From Sulfitobacter brevis (GTDB lineage Bacteria; Pseudomonadota; Alphaproteobacteria; Rhodobacterales; Rhodobacteraceae), in contig NZ_FOMW01000006.1 of the NCBI RefSeq assembly GCF_900112755.1, positions 186,001 through 250,000 of the forward strand: 64,000 bases of DNA, read 5' to 3'. The notes under the pieces were generated by a model. It did not search any database. It saw nothing but the letters and a program-made list of their open reading frames with translations, and was not told where the DNA came from. Made by a program: the position numbers and the translations under genes. Position 1 is the first letter of the stretch. Every line of letters starts with the position of its first letter. Below, piece after piece: positions 26,966 through 36,591 of the stretch.

Positions 26966-26997
26966 GCAGAACTAGTTTACCGTTAAACTAGTTCTGC
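26966..26997. promoter_or_regulatory. Perfect inverted-repeat operator upstream of lpdA
   Basis: Fourteen-base perfect arms (GCAGAACTAGTTTA and its complement) around the spacer CCGT, 23 bases before the lpdA ATG. The inner seven bases of each arm and the NCGT spacer match the pdhA element at 13771-13794. It could also fold as an RNA hairpin, but without a T run; an operator is the better reading because the same core recurs at pdhA. Confidence 0.78.
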
Positions 26998-27020
26998 AAC
27001 GCCTGCTGCGAGGTCCTCAT

Positions 27021-28415
27021 ATGGCTGCGAAATCGTTTGATCTGATTGTCATTGGTGCGGGGCCGGGAGGCTATGTCGCGGCGATACGCGCCGCACAACT
27101 CGGCATGGCTGTCGCAGTGGTCGAGCGCGAGCATTTAGGTGGCATTTGTCTCAACTGGGGCTGCATCCCGACCAAAGCGCTGCTGCGCTCTGCCGAAGTG
27201 TTCCACCTGATGCACCGCGCCAAGGAATTCGGGCTGAAGGCGGACGGCATCGATTTTGATCTGGATGCGGTGGTCAAGCGCTCACGTAAGGTGGCCAAGC
27301 AACTGACCAGCGGCGTTGGCGGCCTGATGAAAAAAAACAAAATCACCGTTGTGATGGGCGCGGCGAAACTGATCGGCAAAGGCAAGGTCAGTGTTAAGAC
27401 CGAAGCGGGCACCGACGAGTTAACTGCCAAAAACGTGATCCTCGCCACTGGCGCCCGCGCGCGTGAATTGCCGGGTTTGGAGGCCGACGGCAAACAGGTC
27501 TGGACCTATAAACACGCCTTGCAGCCGCCGCACATGCCCAAGAAGCTTTTGGTCATCGGATCGGGCGCAATTGGCATCGAATTTGCCAGCTTTTACAATA
27601 CGCTCGGGGCCGACACGACAGTTGTCGAAGTGATGGACCGGGTGCTGCCCGTCGAGGACGCCGACATTAGCGCCTTCGCCAATAAGGCTTTTGAGAAGCA
27701 GGGCATGAAAATCATGCAAAAGGCGATGGTCAAGCAGCTTGACCGTGGCAAAGACAAGGTCACTGCCCATATCGAAGTGGGCGGCAAGATCGAAAAGCAT
27801 GACTTTGATACAGTGATTTCTGCCGTAGGTATCGTCGGCAATGTCGAAGATCTGGGGCTTGAGGAATTGGGCGTGAAGATCGACCGCACCCATGTGGTTA
27901 CCGACGCCTACTGCCGTACCGGCGTCGACGGGCTTTATGCCATCGGGGACATCGCGGGCGCGCCCTGGCTTGCCCATAAGGCCAGTCATGAGGGCGTTAT
28001 GGTTGCCGAGTTGATCGCTGGTAAACATCCCCATCCGGTAAAGCCCGAATCGATTGCAGGCTGCACCTATTGCCACCCGCAGGTCGCCTCGGTCGGGTAT
28101 TCCGAAGCTAAGGCGAAAGAGCTTGGCTATGAGATTAAGGTCGGGAAGTTCCCCTTTATTGGTAACGGCAAAGCCATCGCTTTGGGCGAAGAAAGCGGGA
28201 TGATCAAAACTATCTTCGACGCCAAAACCGGCGAGTTGCTGGGCGCGCATATGATAGGCGCGGAAGTGACCGAACTGATTCAGGGCTATGTCGTCGGGCG
28301 CCAGTTGGAAACCACTGAAGAAGACCTGATGAACACCGTGTTCCCGCACCCAACGCTGAGCGAAATGATGCACGAATCCGTCCTCGATGCCTATGGCCGC
28401 GTCATCCACATGTGA
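27021..28415 (+). CDS. lpdA: Dihydrolipoamide dehydrogenase (E3)
   Basis: Reoxidises dihydrolipoamide with NAD for the lipoyl-dependent complexes. 464 residues. FAD-binding GAGPGGYVAAIRAAQLG at 12-28, redox-active disulfide Cys43/Cys48 in GGICLNWGCIPTK, NAD-binding GSGAIGIEFASFYNTLG, ATGARAREL, and the C-terminal HPTLSEMMHE with the His-Glu pair from the partner subunit. It is not in the pdhABC operon but shares an upstream palindrome with it, so this is probably the E3 that serves pyruvate dehydrogenase. Confidence 0.96.
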   Translation: MAAKSFDLIVIGAGPGGYVAAIRAAQLGMAVAVVEREHLGGICLNWGCIPTKALLRSAEVFHLMHRAKEFGLKADGIDFDLDAVVKRSRKVAKQLTSGVGGLMKKNKITVVMGAAKLIGKGKVSVKTEAGTDELTAKNVILATGARARELPGLEADGKQVWTYKHALQPPHMPKKLLVIGSGAIGIEFASFYNTLGADTTVVEVMDRVLPVEDADISAFANKAFEKQGMKIMQKAMVKQLDRGKDKVTAHIEVGGKIEKHDFDTVISAVGIVGNVEDLGLEELGVKIDRTHVVTDAYCRTGVDGLYAIGDIAGAPWLAHKASHEGVMVAELIAGKHPHPVKPESIAGCTYCHPQVASVGYSEAKAKELGYEIKVGKFPFIGNGKAIALGEESGMIKTIFDAKTGELLGAHMIGAEVTELIQGYVVGRQLETTEEDLMNTVFPHPTLSEMMHESVLDAYGRVIHM

Positions 28416-28420
28416 GACCT

Positions 28421-28452
28421 GCCTTGGCGTGATCCAATAGACGCGCCAAGGC
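28421..28452. terminator. Possible hairpin after lpdA
   Basis: Nine-base perfect arms GCCTTGGCG / CGCCAAGGC with a 14-base loop begin five bases after the lpdA stop. There is no T run, so if it ends transcription it probably does so only in part. Confidence 0.4.
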
Positions 28453-28589
28453 GCGACGCCATTTCTGGTGCGCGTTGCGGATGATGGTCTTTTCAATGGG
28501 CAAAGCGTATTTCCGGGCTCCGCCGGACAGGGTGCTGCGCAGGGTTCAAGATACTAGACGGTGCCGAATTATGGTGTCATACCAGCGGG

Positions 28590-29150
28590 ATGGTCAGTCT
28601 TAATCGCGTCGTCATGCAACCCTCGAGCCGCCGGATGATTCAGGCGCTACAGCCGCCTTTGCTGGAGGTGGCCGAGATTTCAGGCAAATGGGGTCAGATG
28701 TTTGACTTCAAATCCTATGAGCAATTTCGCTATCCCGAATATGACATCTGCGAAGGGCCGTACCGCAATGAGGCGGGCGAGACGCGTGCCTTTGATCTGA
28801 TCATGGCCAATCAGGTTTGGGAGCATCTCGACCGGCCCTATGCGGCAACGCGCCATGTCTACGAGATGCTGCGCGTCGGAGGATATTTCTGGATCGCGGT
28901 GCCATTTTTCGTGCCGCTTCATGCCGCACCGCAAGATAATTCACGCTGGTCGGCGCGGGGGCTAAAGAACCTCTTGATCGAAGGCGGGTTTAGCGAAGAG
29001 GCGATTGTCGCGGAGCAATGGGGCAACCGCCATGTCGCACAGCGCAATCTCGAAGAGCCGTGGCCGCCGACATATGACAAAGAAACCGACAATATCAAGA
29101 ATGACCCGAAGATGCCGATCTGCGCATGGGCCTTGGCTCAGAAAATCTGA
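28590..29150 (+). CDS. Methyltransferase-like protein lacking the glycine-rich AdoMet motif
   Basis: 186 residues. The recognisable part is FDLIMANQVWEHLDRPYAAT with EMLRVGGYFWIAVPFFVPLH, equivalent to motifs IV to VI of class I AdoMet methyltransferases, and DNSRWSARGLKNLLIEGGFS, ending PICAWALAQK. The region before it (LEVAEISGKWGQMFDFKSYE) has an acidic strand but no GxGxG loop. ATG 28590 is the first methionine; the frame is open about 105 bases upstream, without a better start or clear ribosome-binding site. It may be a short family form rather than a broken gene. Substrate is unknown. Confidence 0.7.
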   Translation: MVSLNRVVMQPSSRRMIQALQPPLLEVAEISGKWGQMFDFKSYEQFRYPEYDICEGPYRNEAGETRAFDLIMANQVWEHLDRPYAATRHVYEMLRVGGYFWIAVPFFVPLHAAPQDNSRWSARGLKNLLIEGGFSEEAIVAEQWGNRHVAQRNLEEPWPPTYDKETDNIKNDPKMPICAWALAQKI

Positions 29151-29212
29151 TCTCGTGTCGGGTCATGCTTCGGTGCTCTGCTTTTCGCCGCAAGCGTCCC
29201 TGAAACCTTAAC

Positions 29213-30376
29213 ATGACAGCACCTTCGTACACATCTTTCCCACTTGTGTTTGCCCTTTGGGGCGCCGGTCTCGGTGCCGCGGCGCAGTACGGCAAGATGA
29301 GCGTCGTCTTTGACCTGCTGCCGCAAGTCTATCCGGATCAAGGGCAAGCGCTCGGATTTGTCGTCTCACTGGTCGGTTTTGTGGGCATCCTTCTTGGCGT
29401 CGTTGCGGGGCTGGTCGTCGCGCGGGTCAGGTACCGGCGGGCGCTGCTTTGGGCGCTGTGGGGCGGGGCGGTTGTGTCGGCATTTCAGGCGACACTGCCA
29501 TCGCTGGAGTGGATGCTGGCCTCGCGGGTGATAGAGGGCGCGTCGCATCTTATGATCGTGGTTGCCGCGCCTACGCTGATCGCGCAGCTCAGCGCGGATC
29601 GGCACCGCGGCTTTACCTTGACCCTGTGGGGGACGTTCTTTGGCGTCGCCTTTGCCATCCTTGTTTGGGCTGGGCGACCCCTAGCGGTTGCTTATGGCTT
29701 GCCCGTGTTGTTCGCCGCGCACGCGGCTTATATGGCGGTCTTTGCGATCCATTTGTCGTCACGGTTGCAGGCGCTACCGCGCGAAGCCGCGCAACCTGCG
29801 TTTTCCTTCGCTCAAATCATCCGCGATCACCTCACAATCTATCGCTCCCCGCGCCTCAGTGCTCCTGCGGCGGGATGGCTGTTTTACACTTTCAGCTTCG
29901 TATCAATCCTCACAGTCCTGCCGCCATATCTGCCCGAAGGCAGCCGCGCGATGATCATGGGGGCCATGCTGTTAACCAGCATGGCCGTTTCCATGACGCT
30001 CGGGGTCATACTGTTGCGGCACCTGCCAGCGGTGCGGGTCGTTCAACTAGGCTTTGGCTTTTCCGCCCTCAGTGTGCTGTGGCTTTGGGCCGCCCCCAGT
30101 GCACTGCCGGCCTGTCTGGCACTCGCCGCGGCAATGGGTTTGATCCAAGGTGCAAGCTTTGCTGCCGTGCCGCAGCTAAACACCACGCCAGCGGCACAGG
30201 CCCAAGCCAACGGGGCGATGGCGCAGATGGGCAACATCGGCAATACGCTCGGCACGCCCGTGATGGCGGCCGGACTGGCAGCAATTGGCTACAACGCGCT
30301 ACCGCTTTTTGCAGGGATCGCGTTTATGGGGGGCCTTGCGGCGCACTTGATACTGGGTATTTTCCGCCGGAGATAG
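29213..30376 (+). CDS. MFS transporter
   Basis: 387 residues, about 12 membrane helices (for example FVVSLVGFVGILLGVVAGLV and IMGAMLLTSMAVSMTLGVIL), with the loop 2-3 signature reduced to VARVRYRRALLWA. The C-terminal half has SFAAVPQLNTTPAAQAQANG, a loop common in drug or metabolite exporters of this superfamily. Substrate is unknown. It starts 62 bases after the methyltransferase-like gene and ends just before the LexA-controlled uvrA promoter. Confidence 0.85.
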   Translation: MTAPSYTSFPLVFALWGAGLGAAAQYGKMSVVFDLLPQVYPDQGQALGFVVSLVGFVGILLGVVAGLVVARVRYRRALLWALWGGAVVSAFQATLPSLEWMLASRVIEGASHLMIVVAAPTLIAQLSADRHRGFTLTLWGTFFGVAFAILVWAGRPLAVAYGLPVLFAAHAAYMAVFAIHLSSRLQALPREAAQPAFSFAQIIRDHLTIYRSPRLSAPAAGWLFYTFSFVSILTVLPPYLPEGSRAMIMGAMLLTSMAVSMTLGVILLRHLPAVRVVQLGFGFSALSVLWLWAAPSALPACLALAAAMGLIQGASFAAVPQLNTTPAAQAQANGAMAQMGNIGNTLGTPVMAAGLAAIGYNALPLFAGIAFMGGLAAHLILGIFRRR

Positions 30377-30380
30377 GCAT

Positions 30381-30395
30381 GTTCACTGTTGGTTC
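30381..30395 (+). promoter_or_regulatory. LexA (SOS) box upstream of uvrA
   Basis: GTTC-ACTGTTG-GTTC matches the alphaproteobacterial LexA operator GTTC-N7-GTTC exactly and lies 63 bases before the uvrA start. It predicts DNA-damage induction of uvrA, as is established for this gene in the group. Confidence 0.85.
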
Positions 30396-30458
30396 TCAAT
30401 TTGCCATTGGAGAATCCCTATCAGCACCCTATGTACGATGCGTTAACGGGGGCATGTG

Positions 30459-33347
30459 ATGGCTGAGCAGAAGTTTATCGAGGTACGCGGCGCGCGCGAA
30501 CATAACCTCAAAAATATCGACGTAGATATCCCGCGCGACCAGTTGGTTGTGATCACCGGCCTGTCGGGGTCGGGGAAATCTTCGCTCGCGTTTGATACAA
30601 TTTACGCCGAAGGGCAGCGGCGCTATGTCGAATCGCTGTCGGCCTACGCCCGTCAATTCCTTGATATGATGCAGAAACCCGATGTAGATCACATCTCGGG
30701 TCTTTCTCCTGCGATCTCGATTGAGCAAAAGACCACCTCGAAAAATCCGCGTTCGACGGTCGGTACCGTGACCGAGATCTATGACTATATGCGGCTGCTG
30801 TTTGCCCGCGTGGGCACGCCTTATTCCCCGACGACCGGCAAGCCGATTGAGGCCCAGCAGGTGCAGGATATGGTCGACCGTGTAATGGCGATGGAGGAGG
30901 GCACGCGCGCCTATTTGCTCGCCCCCATCGTACGCGACCGGAAAGGTGAGTACCGCAAGGAATTCATCGAGTTGCGTAAAACCGGCTTTCAGCGCATCAA
31001 GGTTAACGGGGAATTTCACGACCTTGACGAGCCGCCGACGCTGGATAAAAAATTCCGCCATGACATCGATGTTGTCGTTGACCGGATCGTGGTCCGCGAG
31101 GGGCTTGAAACCCGTCTTGCCGACAGTCTGCGTACCGCGCTAGACCTTGCGGACGGCATTGCAATTCTGGAGACCGCGCCTGCTGAGGGCGAGCCGGAAC
31201 GCCACACATTCTCTGAAAAATTTGCCTGTCCGGACAGTGGATTTACCATTCCCGAAATCGAGCCACGTCTGTTCTCGTTCAACGCGCCCTTCGGGGCGTG
31301 CCCCGTGTGCGATGGGTTGGGGGTCGAGCTATTCTTCGACGAGCGTCTTGTGGTGCCCGACCAGAACCTAAAAATTTACGACGGTGCCTTGGCCCCGTGG
31401 CGCAAGGGCAAATCGCCCTATTTCAAGCAAACCATTGAAGCCATCGCCAAGCATTACCAGTTCGACCAGCAGACTCGCTGGAAAGACCTGCCCGAGAAGG
31501 TGCAGGAGGTGTTTCTGCGTGGATCCGGCAAGGAAGAGATCAAGTTCCGCTATGACGAGGGCGGGCGGGTCTATGAGGTCAGCCGTGTGTTTGAGGGCGT
31601 GATCCCGAACATGGAACGCCGCTACCGCGAGACCGATAGCAACTGGATACGTGAAGAATTTGAGCGCTATCAGAACAACCGTCCCTGCGGGGCCTGTGAG
31701 GGCTTTCGCCTGCGCCCCGAAGCTCTGGCGGTCAAAATCGGCCCGTCGAACGCTGGTGCCGATAAGCTGCTCCACGCCGGACATGTTGTGCAGATGTCGA
31801 TCAAGGAGGCCTATGATTGGTGCACGGCAGTGCCGGACTACCTGACTCACCAAAAAAACGAGATTGCCCGCGCCATTTTGAAGGAAATTCGTGAGCGGCT
31901 CGGGTTCCTAAATAATGTTGGTTTAGAATACCTTACACTCGCCCGTTCAAGCGGCACCTTAAGCGGTGGCGAGAGCCAGCGTATCCGTTTGGCGAGCCAG
32001 ATCGGCTCTGGTCTCACTGGGGTTCTTTACGTGCTCGACGAACCTTCCATCGGGTTGCACCAGCGCGACAATGATCGCCTGTTGCTGACGCTGAAGAACC
32101 TTCGCGATCAGGGCAATACCGTGATTGTAGTCGAGCATGACGAAGAGGCGATCCGCGAGGCGGATTACGTCTTCGATATTGGTCCGGGTGCGGGTGTGCA
32201 TGGGGGACAGGTGGTCAGCCACGGCACCCCGTCACAGGTCGCTGCCGATCCCAATTCGGTAACCGGACAGTACCTGACCGGCGTGCGGGAAATCGCTGTT
32301 CCTGCAACCCGCCGCAAAGGCAAAGGCAAGGCCAAGAAAATTCAGGTGGTGAAGGCCACAGGCAACAACCTGCAAAACGTCACGGTCGATTTTCCGCTGG
32401 GCAAGTTTGTCTGTGTGACGGGCGTTTCAGGGGGCGGCAAATCAACGCTGACCATCGAAACGCTGTTCAAAACCGCCTCGATGAATCTCAACGGCGCGCG
32501 TCAAACACCGGCCCCCTGCGAAACGATCAAAGGGCTGGAACATCTCGACAAGGTCATCGACATCGACCAGCGCCCGATTGGCCGTACGCCGCGCTCGAAC
32601 CCTGCGACCTATACCGGTGCCTTCACCCCGATCCGTGATTGGTTTGCCGGACTGCCGGAGTCGAAGGCGCGCGGCTACAAGCCCGGACGCTTCAGCTTTA
32701 ACGTCAAGGGCGGGCGCTGTGAGGCGTGTCAGGGTGACGGGGTCATCAAGATCGAGATGCACTTCCTGCCGGATGTCTATGTCGAATGTGAGACCTGTAA
32801 AGGCGCGCGCTATAATCGCGAGACGCTGGAGATTAAGTTCAAGGGGAACTCAATCGCGGATGTGCTGAATATGACGGTGGAAGACGCGCAGGGCTTTTTC
32901 GCCGCGGTGCCGTCAATCCGTGACAAGATGGATGCGCTGATGCGGGTCGGGCTGGGCTATATCAAGGTCGGTCAGCAGGCGACGACCCTTTCAGGCGGCG
33001 AGGCGCAACGCGTCAAGCTCTCCAAGGAGCTGAGCAAACGTTCAACCGGACGTACGCTCTATATTCTCGACGAACCGACGACTGGGTTGCATTTCGAGGA
33101 CGTGCGTAAGCTGTTGGAAGTGTTGCATGAGCTGGTCGATCAGGGCAACTCGGTCATCGTGATCGAGCATAACCTCGATGTGGTAAAGACAGCCGACTAC
33201 ATCATTGATATCGGCCCGGAGGGCGGCGATGGCGGTGGTCAGGTCGTGGCCACTGGGACACCCGAAGAAGTCGCAGAAGTGCCGGAGAGCCACACGGGCA
33301 AGTACCTGAAACCGATGCTTAAGAAGCGTCAGGTCGCAGCGGAATAA
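30459..33347 (+). CDS. uvrA: Excinuclease ABC subunit A
   Basis: Damage-recognition ATPase of nucleotide excision repair. 962 residues, normal length. Two ABC modules: Walker [21 protein letters not shown] (N-terminal) and [16 protein letters not shown]; signatures [19 protein letters not shown] and [18 protein letters not shown]; zinc-binding [15 protein letters not shown] and [20 protein letters not shown] with CETCKG. ATG 30459 is preferred to the GTG directly before it. The upstream LexA box indicates SOS control. A perfect palindromic terminator follows. Confidence 0.98.
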   Translation: MAEQKFIEVRGAREHNLKNIDVDIPRDQLVVITGLSGSGKSSLAFDTIYAEGQRRYVESLSAYARQFLDMMQKPDVDHISGLSPAISIEQKTTSKNPRSTVGTVTEIYDYMRLLFARVGTPYSPTTGKPIEAQQVQDMVDRVMAMEEGTRAYLLAPIVRDRKGEYRKEFIELRKTGFQRIKVNGEFHDLDEPPTLDKKFRHDIDVVVDRIVVREGLETRLADSLRTALDLADGIAILETAPAEGEPERHTFSEKFACPDSGFTIPEIEPRLFSFNAPFGACPVCDGLGVELFFDERLVVPDQNLKIYDGALAPWRKGKSPYFKQTIEAIAKHYQFDQQTRWKDLPEKVQEVFLRGSGKEEIKFRYDEGGRVYEVSRVFEGVIPNMERRYRETDSNWIREEFERYQNNRPCGACEGFRLRPEALAVKIGPSNAGADKLLHAGHVVQMSIKEAYDWCTAVPDYLTHQKNEIARAILKEIRERLGFLNNVGLEYLTLARSSGTLSGGESQRIRLASQIGSGLTGVLYVLDEPSIGLHQRDNDRLLLTLKNLRDQGNTVIVVEHDEEAIREADYVFDIGPGAGVHGGQVVSHGTPSQVAADPNSVTGQYLTGVREIAVPATRRKGKGKAKKIQVVKATGNNLQNVTVDFPLGKFVCVTGVSGGGKSTLTIETLFKTASMNLNGARQTPAPCETIKGLEHLDKVIDIDQRPIGRTPRSNPATYTGAFTPIRDWFAGLPESKARGYKPGRFSFNVKGGRCEACQGDGVIKIEMHFLPDVYVECETCKGARYNRETLEIKFKGNSIADVLNMTVEDAQGFFAAVPSIRDKMDALMRVGLGYIKVGQQATTLSGGEAQRVKLSKELSKRSTGRTLYILDEPTTGLHFEDVRKLLEVLHELVDQGNSVIVIEHNLDVVKTADYIIDIGPEGGDGGGQVVATGTPEEVAEVPESHTGKYLKPMLKKRQVAAE

Positions 33348-33373
33348 ACGCTTTCCTCTCTATCGAAAGTTAA

Positions 33374-33410
33374 GAAAGGCCGCGTAGCATATGCTACGCG
33401 GCCTTTCTTT
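33374..33410. terminator. 34-bp perfect palindrome, terminator of uvrA and the convergent gene
   Basis: Bases 33374-33407 are a perfect 17+17 palindrome centred on ATGCTA/TAGCAT, with GAAAGGCC and GGCCTTTC ends, followed by TTT on the plus strand and preceded by AAGTTAA. It serves convergent uvrA and the lysine-rich gene. Confidence 0.85.
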
Positions 33411-33454
33411 AAGTGGCATAGCAGGCACTTAGTGCCCGTCTTAGGTATCAGATG

Positions 33455-34474
33455 TTATAGAAACGCTCTTGCGACGCGGATCATCTGCAGCGTTTCGTAC
33501 GCACTGTCCTCCAAGGTGATCAACTGGCCGTTCAATACCGCGTAATTGTGACCCGTTGCTGGCTCGGGCAGGCGGTACAGGCGACGCAGTTCTTCCTGCG
33601 TGAGCGCGGCTGTCGGTGCCACAGTCAAGCCGGGCTCAAGGTCGGATACACCCGCCAGTTCATTGATAAGCAAAAGTGAATCGTAGTCCTTTTCCTCAAG
33701 CAAGACGGGCATCCCGTCGATCAGCCCATAGCGCTGGCCTTGCGGTGCAGGGGAGATGTTGAACAGCGTGGCGATTTGTTCGGAGGTCAGCAACAGTGTG
33801 TCGACATCCTCCAGTTCGCGCACCTCGCGGTCTTGTAAATAGGTCTCGCGTTGATCGTGCCAGACGCCGTCGATTTTGTCCTCGTCATAGGCGACCCATT
33901 CCTCGTAGGTGACACCCTTTTTCGCGAGGCCAGGCGGTACGCAGGGTGGGTCCATCTTCGCAAGGCCCGGAGGGCAATTGCGATAGGTAACCAGTTGATC
34001 TGGTTCAACGTCTGTGATCAGCACGTCGCGGCCCAGAAATCCGAGAGCGGCAGCGCCGGCGAGCAAGGCCATATCGCGACCTTCGGGTGCTTTCGCTTTC
34101 AGTACATCATCAATCCGTACGCGATATTCATCGCTATCACGGTCAATCTTCACTTTTTTATAGTTTTTTGAAGCCTCTTTCAGCGTTTTCTCAACATGCT
34201 TTTCGTCCTTGGACTTCTTTTTCTTGGCGTCTTTATGCTTGGCGTCTTTATGCTTGGCGTCTTTATGCTTTTGCTTATCTTTTTTCTTATGCTTCTTTTT
34301 GTCTTTCTTATCCTTTTTGCCCTTATCGTCTTTGGCGAGCCAGATCTGCGCGTCCTGCGCTGTTAGTTCGGACGCAAAAAAGTTTGCGCCCTGCGAGGGA
34401 GCGGAAAGCGGCGCGGCAAAGGATGCGGTGGCGAGGCTGGTGGAAACCAGTGCAGTTGTCAAAAGATGACGCAT
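33455..34474 (-). CDS. Exported protein with a lysine-rich repeat region
   Basis: 339 residues started at ATG 34474 (AAGGAA upstream; an upstream ATG at 34519 would spoil the signal peptide). Residues 1-20 are a signal peptide (MRHLLTTALVSTSLATASFA). Residues about 50-90 are almost only Lys, Asp, His and Ala, with KHKDA three times. The mature C-terminal part has a hydrophobic stretch (MALLAGAAALGFLG), NCPPGLAKMDPPCVPPGLAK, and two copies of a module ending in Y-NGQL/Y-DGMP (GHNYAVLNGQLITLEDSAYE; QRYGLIDGMPVLLEEKDYDS), similar to RcnB/DUF1236-type periplasmic proteins. The Lys tract could bind DNA, lipopolysaccharide or polyphosphate; that is speculation. Confidence 0.75.
   Translation of the reverse strand: MRHLLTTALVSTSLATASFAAPLSAPSQGANFFASELTAQDAQIWLAKDDKGKKDKKDKKKHKKKDKQKHKDAKHKDAKHKDAKKKKSKDEKHVEKTLKEASKNYKKVKIDRDSDEYRVRIDDVLKAKAPEGRDMALLAGAAALGFLGRDVLITDVEPDQLVTYRNCPPGLAKMDPPCVPPGLAKKGVTYEEWVAYDEDKIDGVWHDQRETYLQDREVRELEDVDTLLLTSEQIATLFNISPAPQGQRYGLIDGMPVLLEEKDYDSLLLINELAGVSDLEPGLTVAPTAALTQEELRRLYRLPEPATGHNYAVLNGQLITLEDSAYETLQMIRVARAFL
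34223..34270 (-). repeat. 15-bp tandem repeat coding KHKDA
   Basis: Three exact copies of CTTGGCGTCTTTATG in a row (plus-strand sense) plus a partial fourth, inside the lysine-rich exported protein. The unit is a multiple of three, so copy changes would lengthen or shorten the protein without a frameshift. Confidence 0.85.
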
Positions 34475-34665
34475 GGAAAAATTCCTTGAACAGGGGGCGT
34501 TATCATTCAACAAATCCAAACTGCATTGGTTCCGTCAGGGACGTCAGCCAACGATCTAACGGCGCAGACCCGCCGATGCTGCATCCCCGCTGCGAAATGC
34601 CACTTCGCATAGATCCCTCCAGTTCTGCAGACTGCCGCCAGCGACTACCCTACGCCCGTCTGAAA

Positions 34666-36591
34666 TTACCCGTTGCGGCTACGTTTCTCAAAGCGCGGCA
34701 GCATCGCAGAGAAATCACGGCCCTTGCCGTCTTCTTCGTCTACAAACCGCTTATAAAGCTCCAGCGCCAGCGCCCCCATAGGCGTATCGGCGTCTACAAC
34801 TTCGGCAGCCTGCTGGCTCAGACCTAAATCTTTGAGCATCAATTCCGCAGCAAAACCGGGCGTATACCCGTTGTCTGCAGGAGATTTCGGCCCGACACCG
34901 GGGGCAGGGCAATAGGCATTCATTGACCACGAATAGCCCGACGAGGTGCTCACCACGTCAAACATGCGTTCGCGGTCCAACCCTAGTTTATCTGCCAAGG
35001 CAAAGGCTTCGCAGGTGGCGATCATTGTGGCGCCGAGGATCATGTTGTTGCAGATCTTAGCAGCCTGTCCCGCACCCGCGTCGCCGCAGTGCACGGCTTT
35101 CTGGCCCATGATGTCAAACAATGGCTTGGCTTTGGCAAAGGCAGCTTCGGTCCCGCCAGCCATAAAGGTTAACGTGCCACCCGAAGCGCCGCCGATGCCA
35201 CCTGATACCGGTGCATCAACTGCCAGTATCCCAGCGTTCTCAGCAGCTTGGGAGGTGTTGCGTGCACTTTCCACATCCACTGTGGAGCAGTCAATGAACA
35301 AGGCACCTTGGGCCATATGCGCGATAGCCTGCGCTGCCACCTGCCGCAGGATGGACCCATTGGGCAGCATTGTGATCACCACATCCGCGCCTTTTGCGGC
35401 GGCTTCGATGTCGGCGACAGCCTCAACCCCCTCGGCGGTCGTACCTGCGACGTCATAGCCGCGCAGCTTGTGGCCCGCTTTCGCCAGATTAGCGGCCATC
35501 GGCGCGCCCATGTTGCCCAGACCGATAAAGCCGATTGTCAAATTTTTCATGCCGGTGTCCTTCAAGTTCAGGGCATTCTTGCCCAGTGGTTGCAGCATCT
35601 TACCCACGGCGGCAGTGGGCACGTCTGTGCCAGCGAACTGCCACTGCGGCGTGCGATCTTTGTCGATGATAGCGGCGCGGATGCCTTCGAGGAAATCCCC
35701 ATGCTCTGTCGCGCGGTAGGTAAATCGGTACTCCAGATCCAAGGCCTTCTCCATCGTGAGGGAGGGGCCGCGCAGGCGGTGGAGCATCTCGATCGTGCAG
35801 GCCATCGAAAGGGGCGCATTGCGTTGCAGCTTTTTCAGCGCGTCGGCGGCGAAGTCGCTGTCGTCGTTGCGCAGGTCGGTAAGGACATCGCTCAAAGCTT
35901 CGCCGGCAAAGAGCGCGTCGATCTGTGCCTGCTGGTCGCGCAATGTGCCATTGGGTGGGGATTTTTCGGCAGCAGTGATGGCATCCGCCACACCCGTTTC
36001 TTCCAGTGATTTGATGATGTCAGGCCATTGATCTTGCAGGATAAAATGATCGGCGAATCCTGCAAAGATAGCATCATCCGCATCCATACGGACGGCCGTG
36101 ATACCTAGGTATTCGCCCAAGCGCCCGGGAGCGAGCGCCAAAAGCAAGCTGCCGCCCACGTCAGGAACCAGGCCGATGCCACATTCCGGCATGGCAATCT
36201 GGCTGGTTTCACCAACAATACGGTGTGAGCCATGGCAGCCGATGCCAACCCCGCCGCCCATCGTAAATTCCTGAAGAAACGACACGAAAGGCTTGGGATA
36301 GCTGAATATTTTGTAGTTCAGCCGATACTCGTCCGCCCAGAATTTCTGGCCATAGGCGAAATCCCCAGCGCGCCCGCGTTCATAAAGCTCGGCGATGTCG
36401 CCGCCCGAGCAAAAGGCCCGGTCGCCCTCGGCGTCGATCACGACGAGTGCTACAGCCTCATCATCGCGCCATTGATCGAGCGCTGCTTCAATGGCGAGGC
36501 ACATCTCATAGGTCAGCGCATTCAAAGCTTTAGGGCGGTTCAGGGTGATGCGCCCCGCACGGCCGACATTGCGGATCGAAATATCGCTCAT
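34666..36591 (-). CDS. Fused 3-hydroxyisobutyryl-CoA hydrolase and 3-hydroxyisobutyrate dehydrogenase
   Basis: 641 residues in one frame covering two consecutive steps of valine breakdown. Residues 1-343 are a HIBYL-CoA hydrolase (crotonase fold): oxyanion loop FCSGGDIAELYE, FTMGGGVGIGCHGSHRI, and MPECGIGLVPDVGGS with the catalytic Glu and Asp. A four-residue linker KDTG follows, then residues 348-641 form MmsB: NAD-binding IGFIGLGNMGAPMAANL, DAPVSGGIGGASGGTLTFMA, and catalytic Lys in GQAAKICNNMILG. The linker DNA still holds AAGGA seven bases before the MmsB ATG (35550), as if two genes were joined by loss of a stop. Start overlaps the upstream dehydrogenase stop by ATGA. Either a true fusion or a one-base error near 35562. 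Confidence 0.88.
   Translation of the reverse strand: MSDISIRNVGRAGRITLNRPKALNALTYEMCLAIEAALDQWRDDEAVALVVIDAEGDRAFCSGGDIAELYERGRAGDFAYGQKFWADEYRLNYKIFSYPKPFVSFLQEFTMGGGVGIGCHGSHRIVGETSQIAMPECGIGLVPDVGGSLLLALAPGRLGEYLGITAVRMDADDAIFAGFADHFILQDQWPDIIKSLEETGVADAITAAEKSPPNGTLRDQQAQIDALFAGEALSDVLTDLRNDDSDFAADALKKLQRNAPLSMACTIEMLHRLRGPSLTMEKALDLEYRFTYRATEHGDFLEGIRAAIIDKDRTPQWQFAGTDVPTAAVGKMLQPLGKNALNLKDTGMKNLTIGFIGLGNMGAPMAANLAKAGHKLRGYDVAGTTAEGVEAVADIEAAAKGADVVITMLPNGSILRQVAAQAIAHMAQGALFIDCSTVDVESARNTSQAAENAGILAVDAPVSGGIGGASGGTLTFMAGGTEAAFAKAKPLFDIMGQKAVHCGDAGAGQAAKICNNMILGATMIATCEAFALADKLGLDRERMFDVVSTSSGYSWSMNAYCPAPGVGPKSPADNGYTPGFAAELMLKDLGLSQQAAEVVDADTPMGALALELYKRFVDEEDGKGRDFSAMLPRFEKRSRNG

Noticed and set aside
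26966-26997. Palindrome before lpdA as a terminator for the DUF924 gene
   Set aside because: No T run follows, and the same core stands before pdhA at a promoter position, so an operator explains both better.
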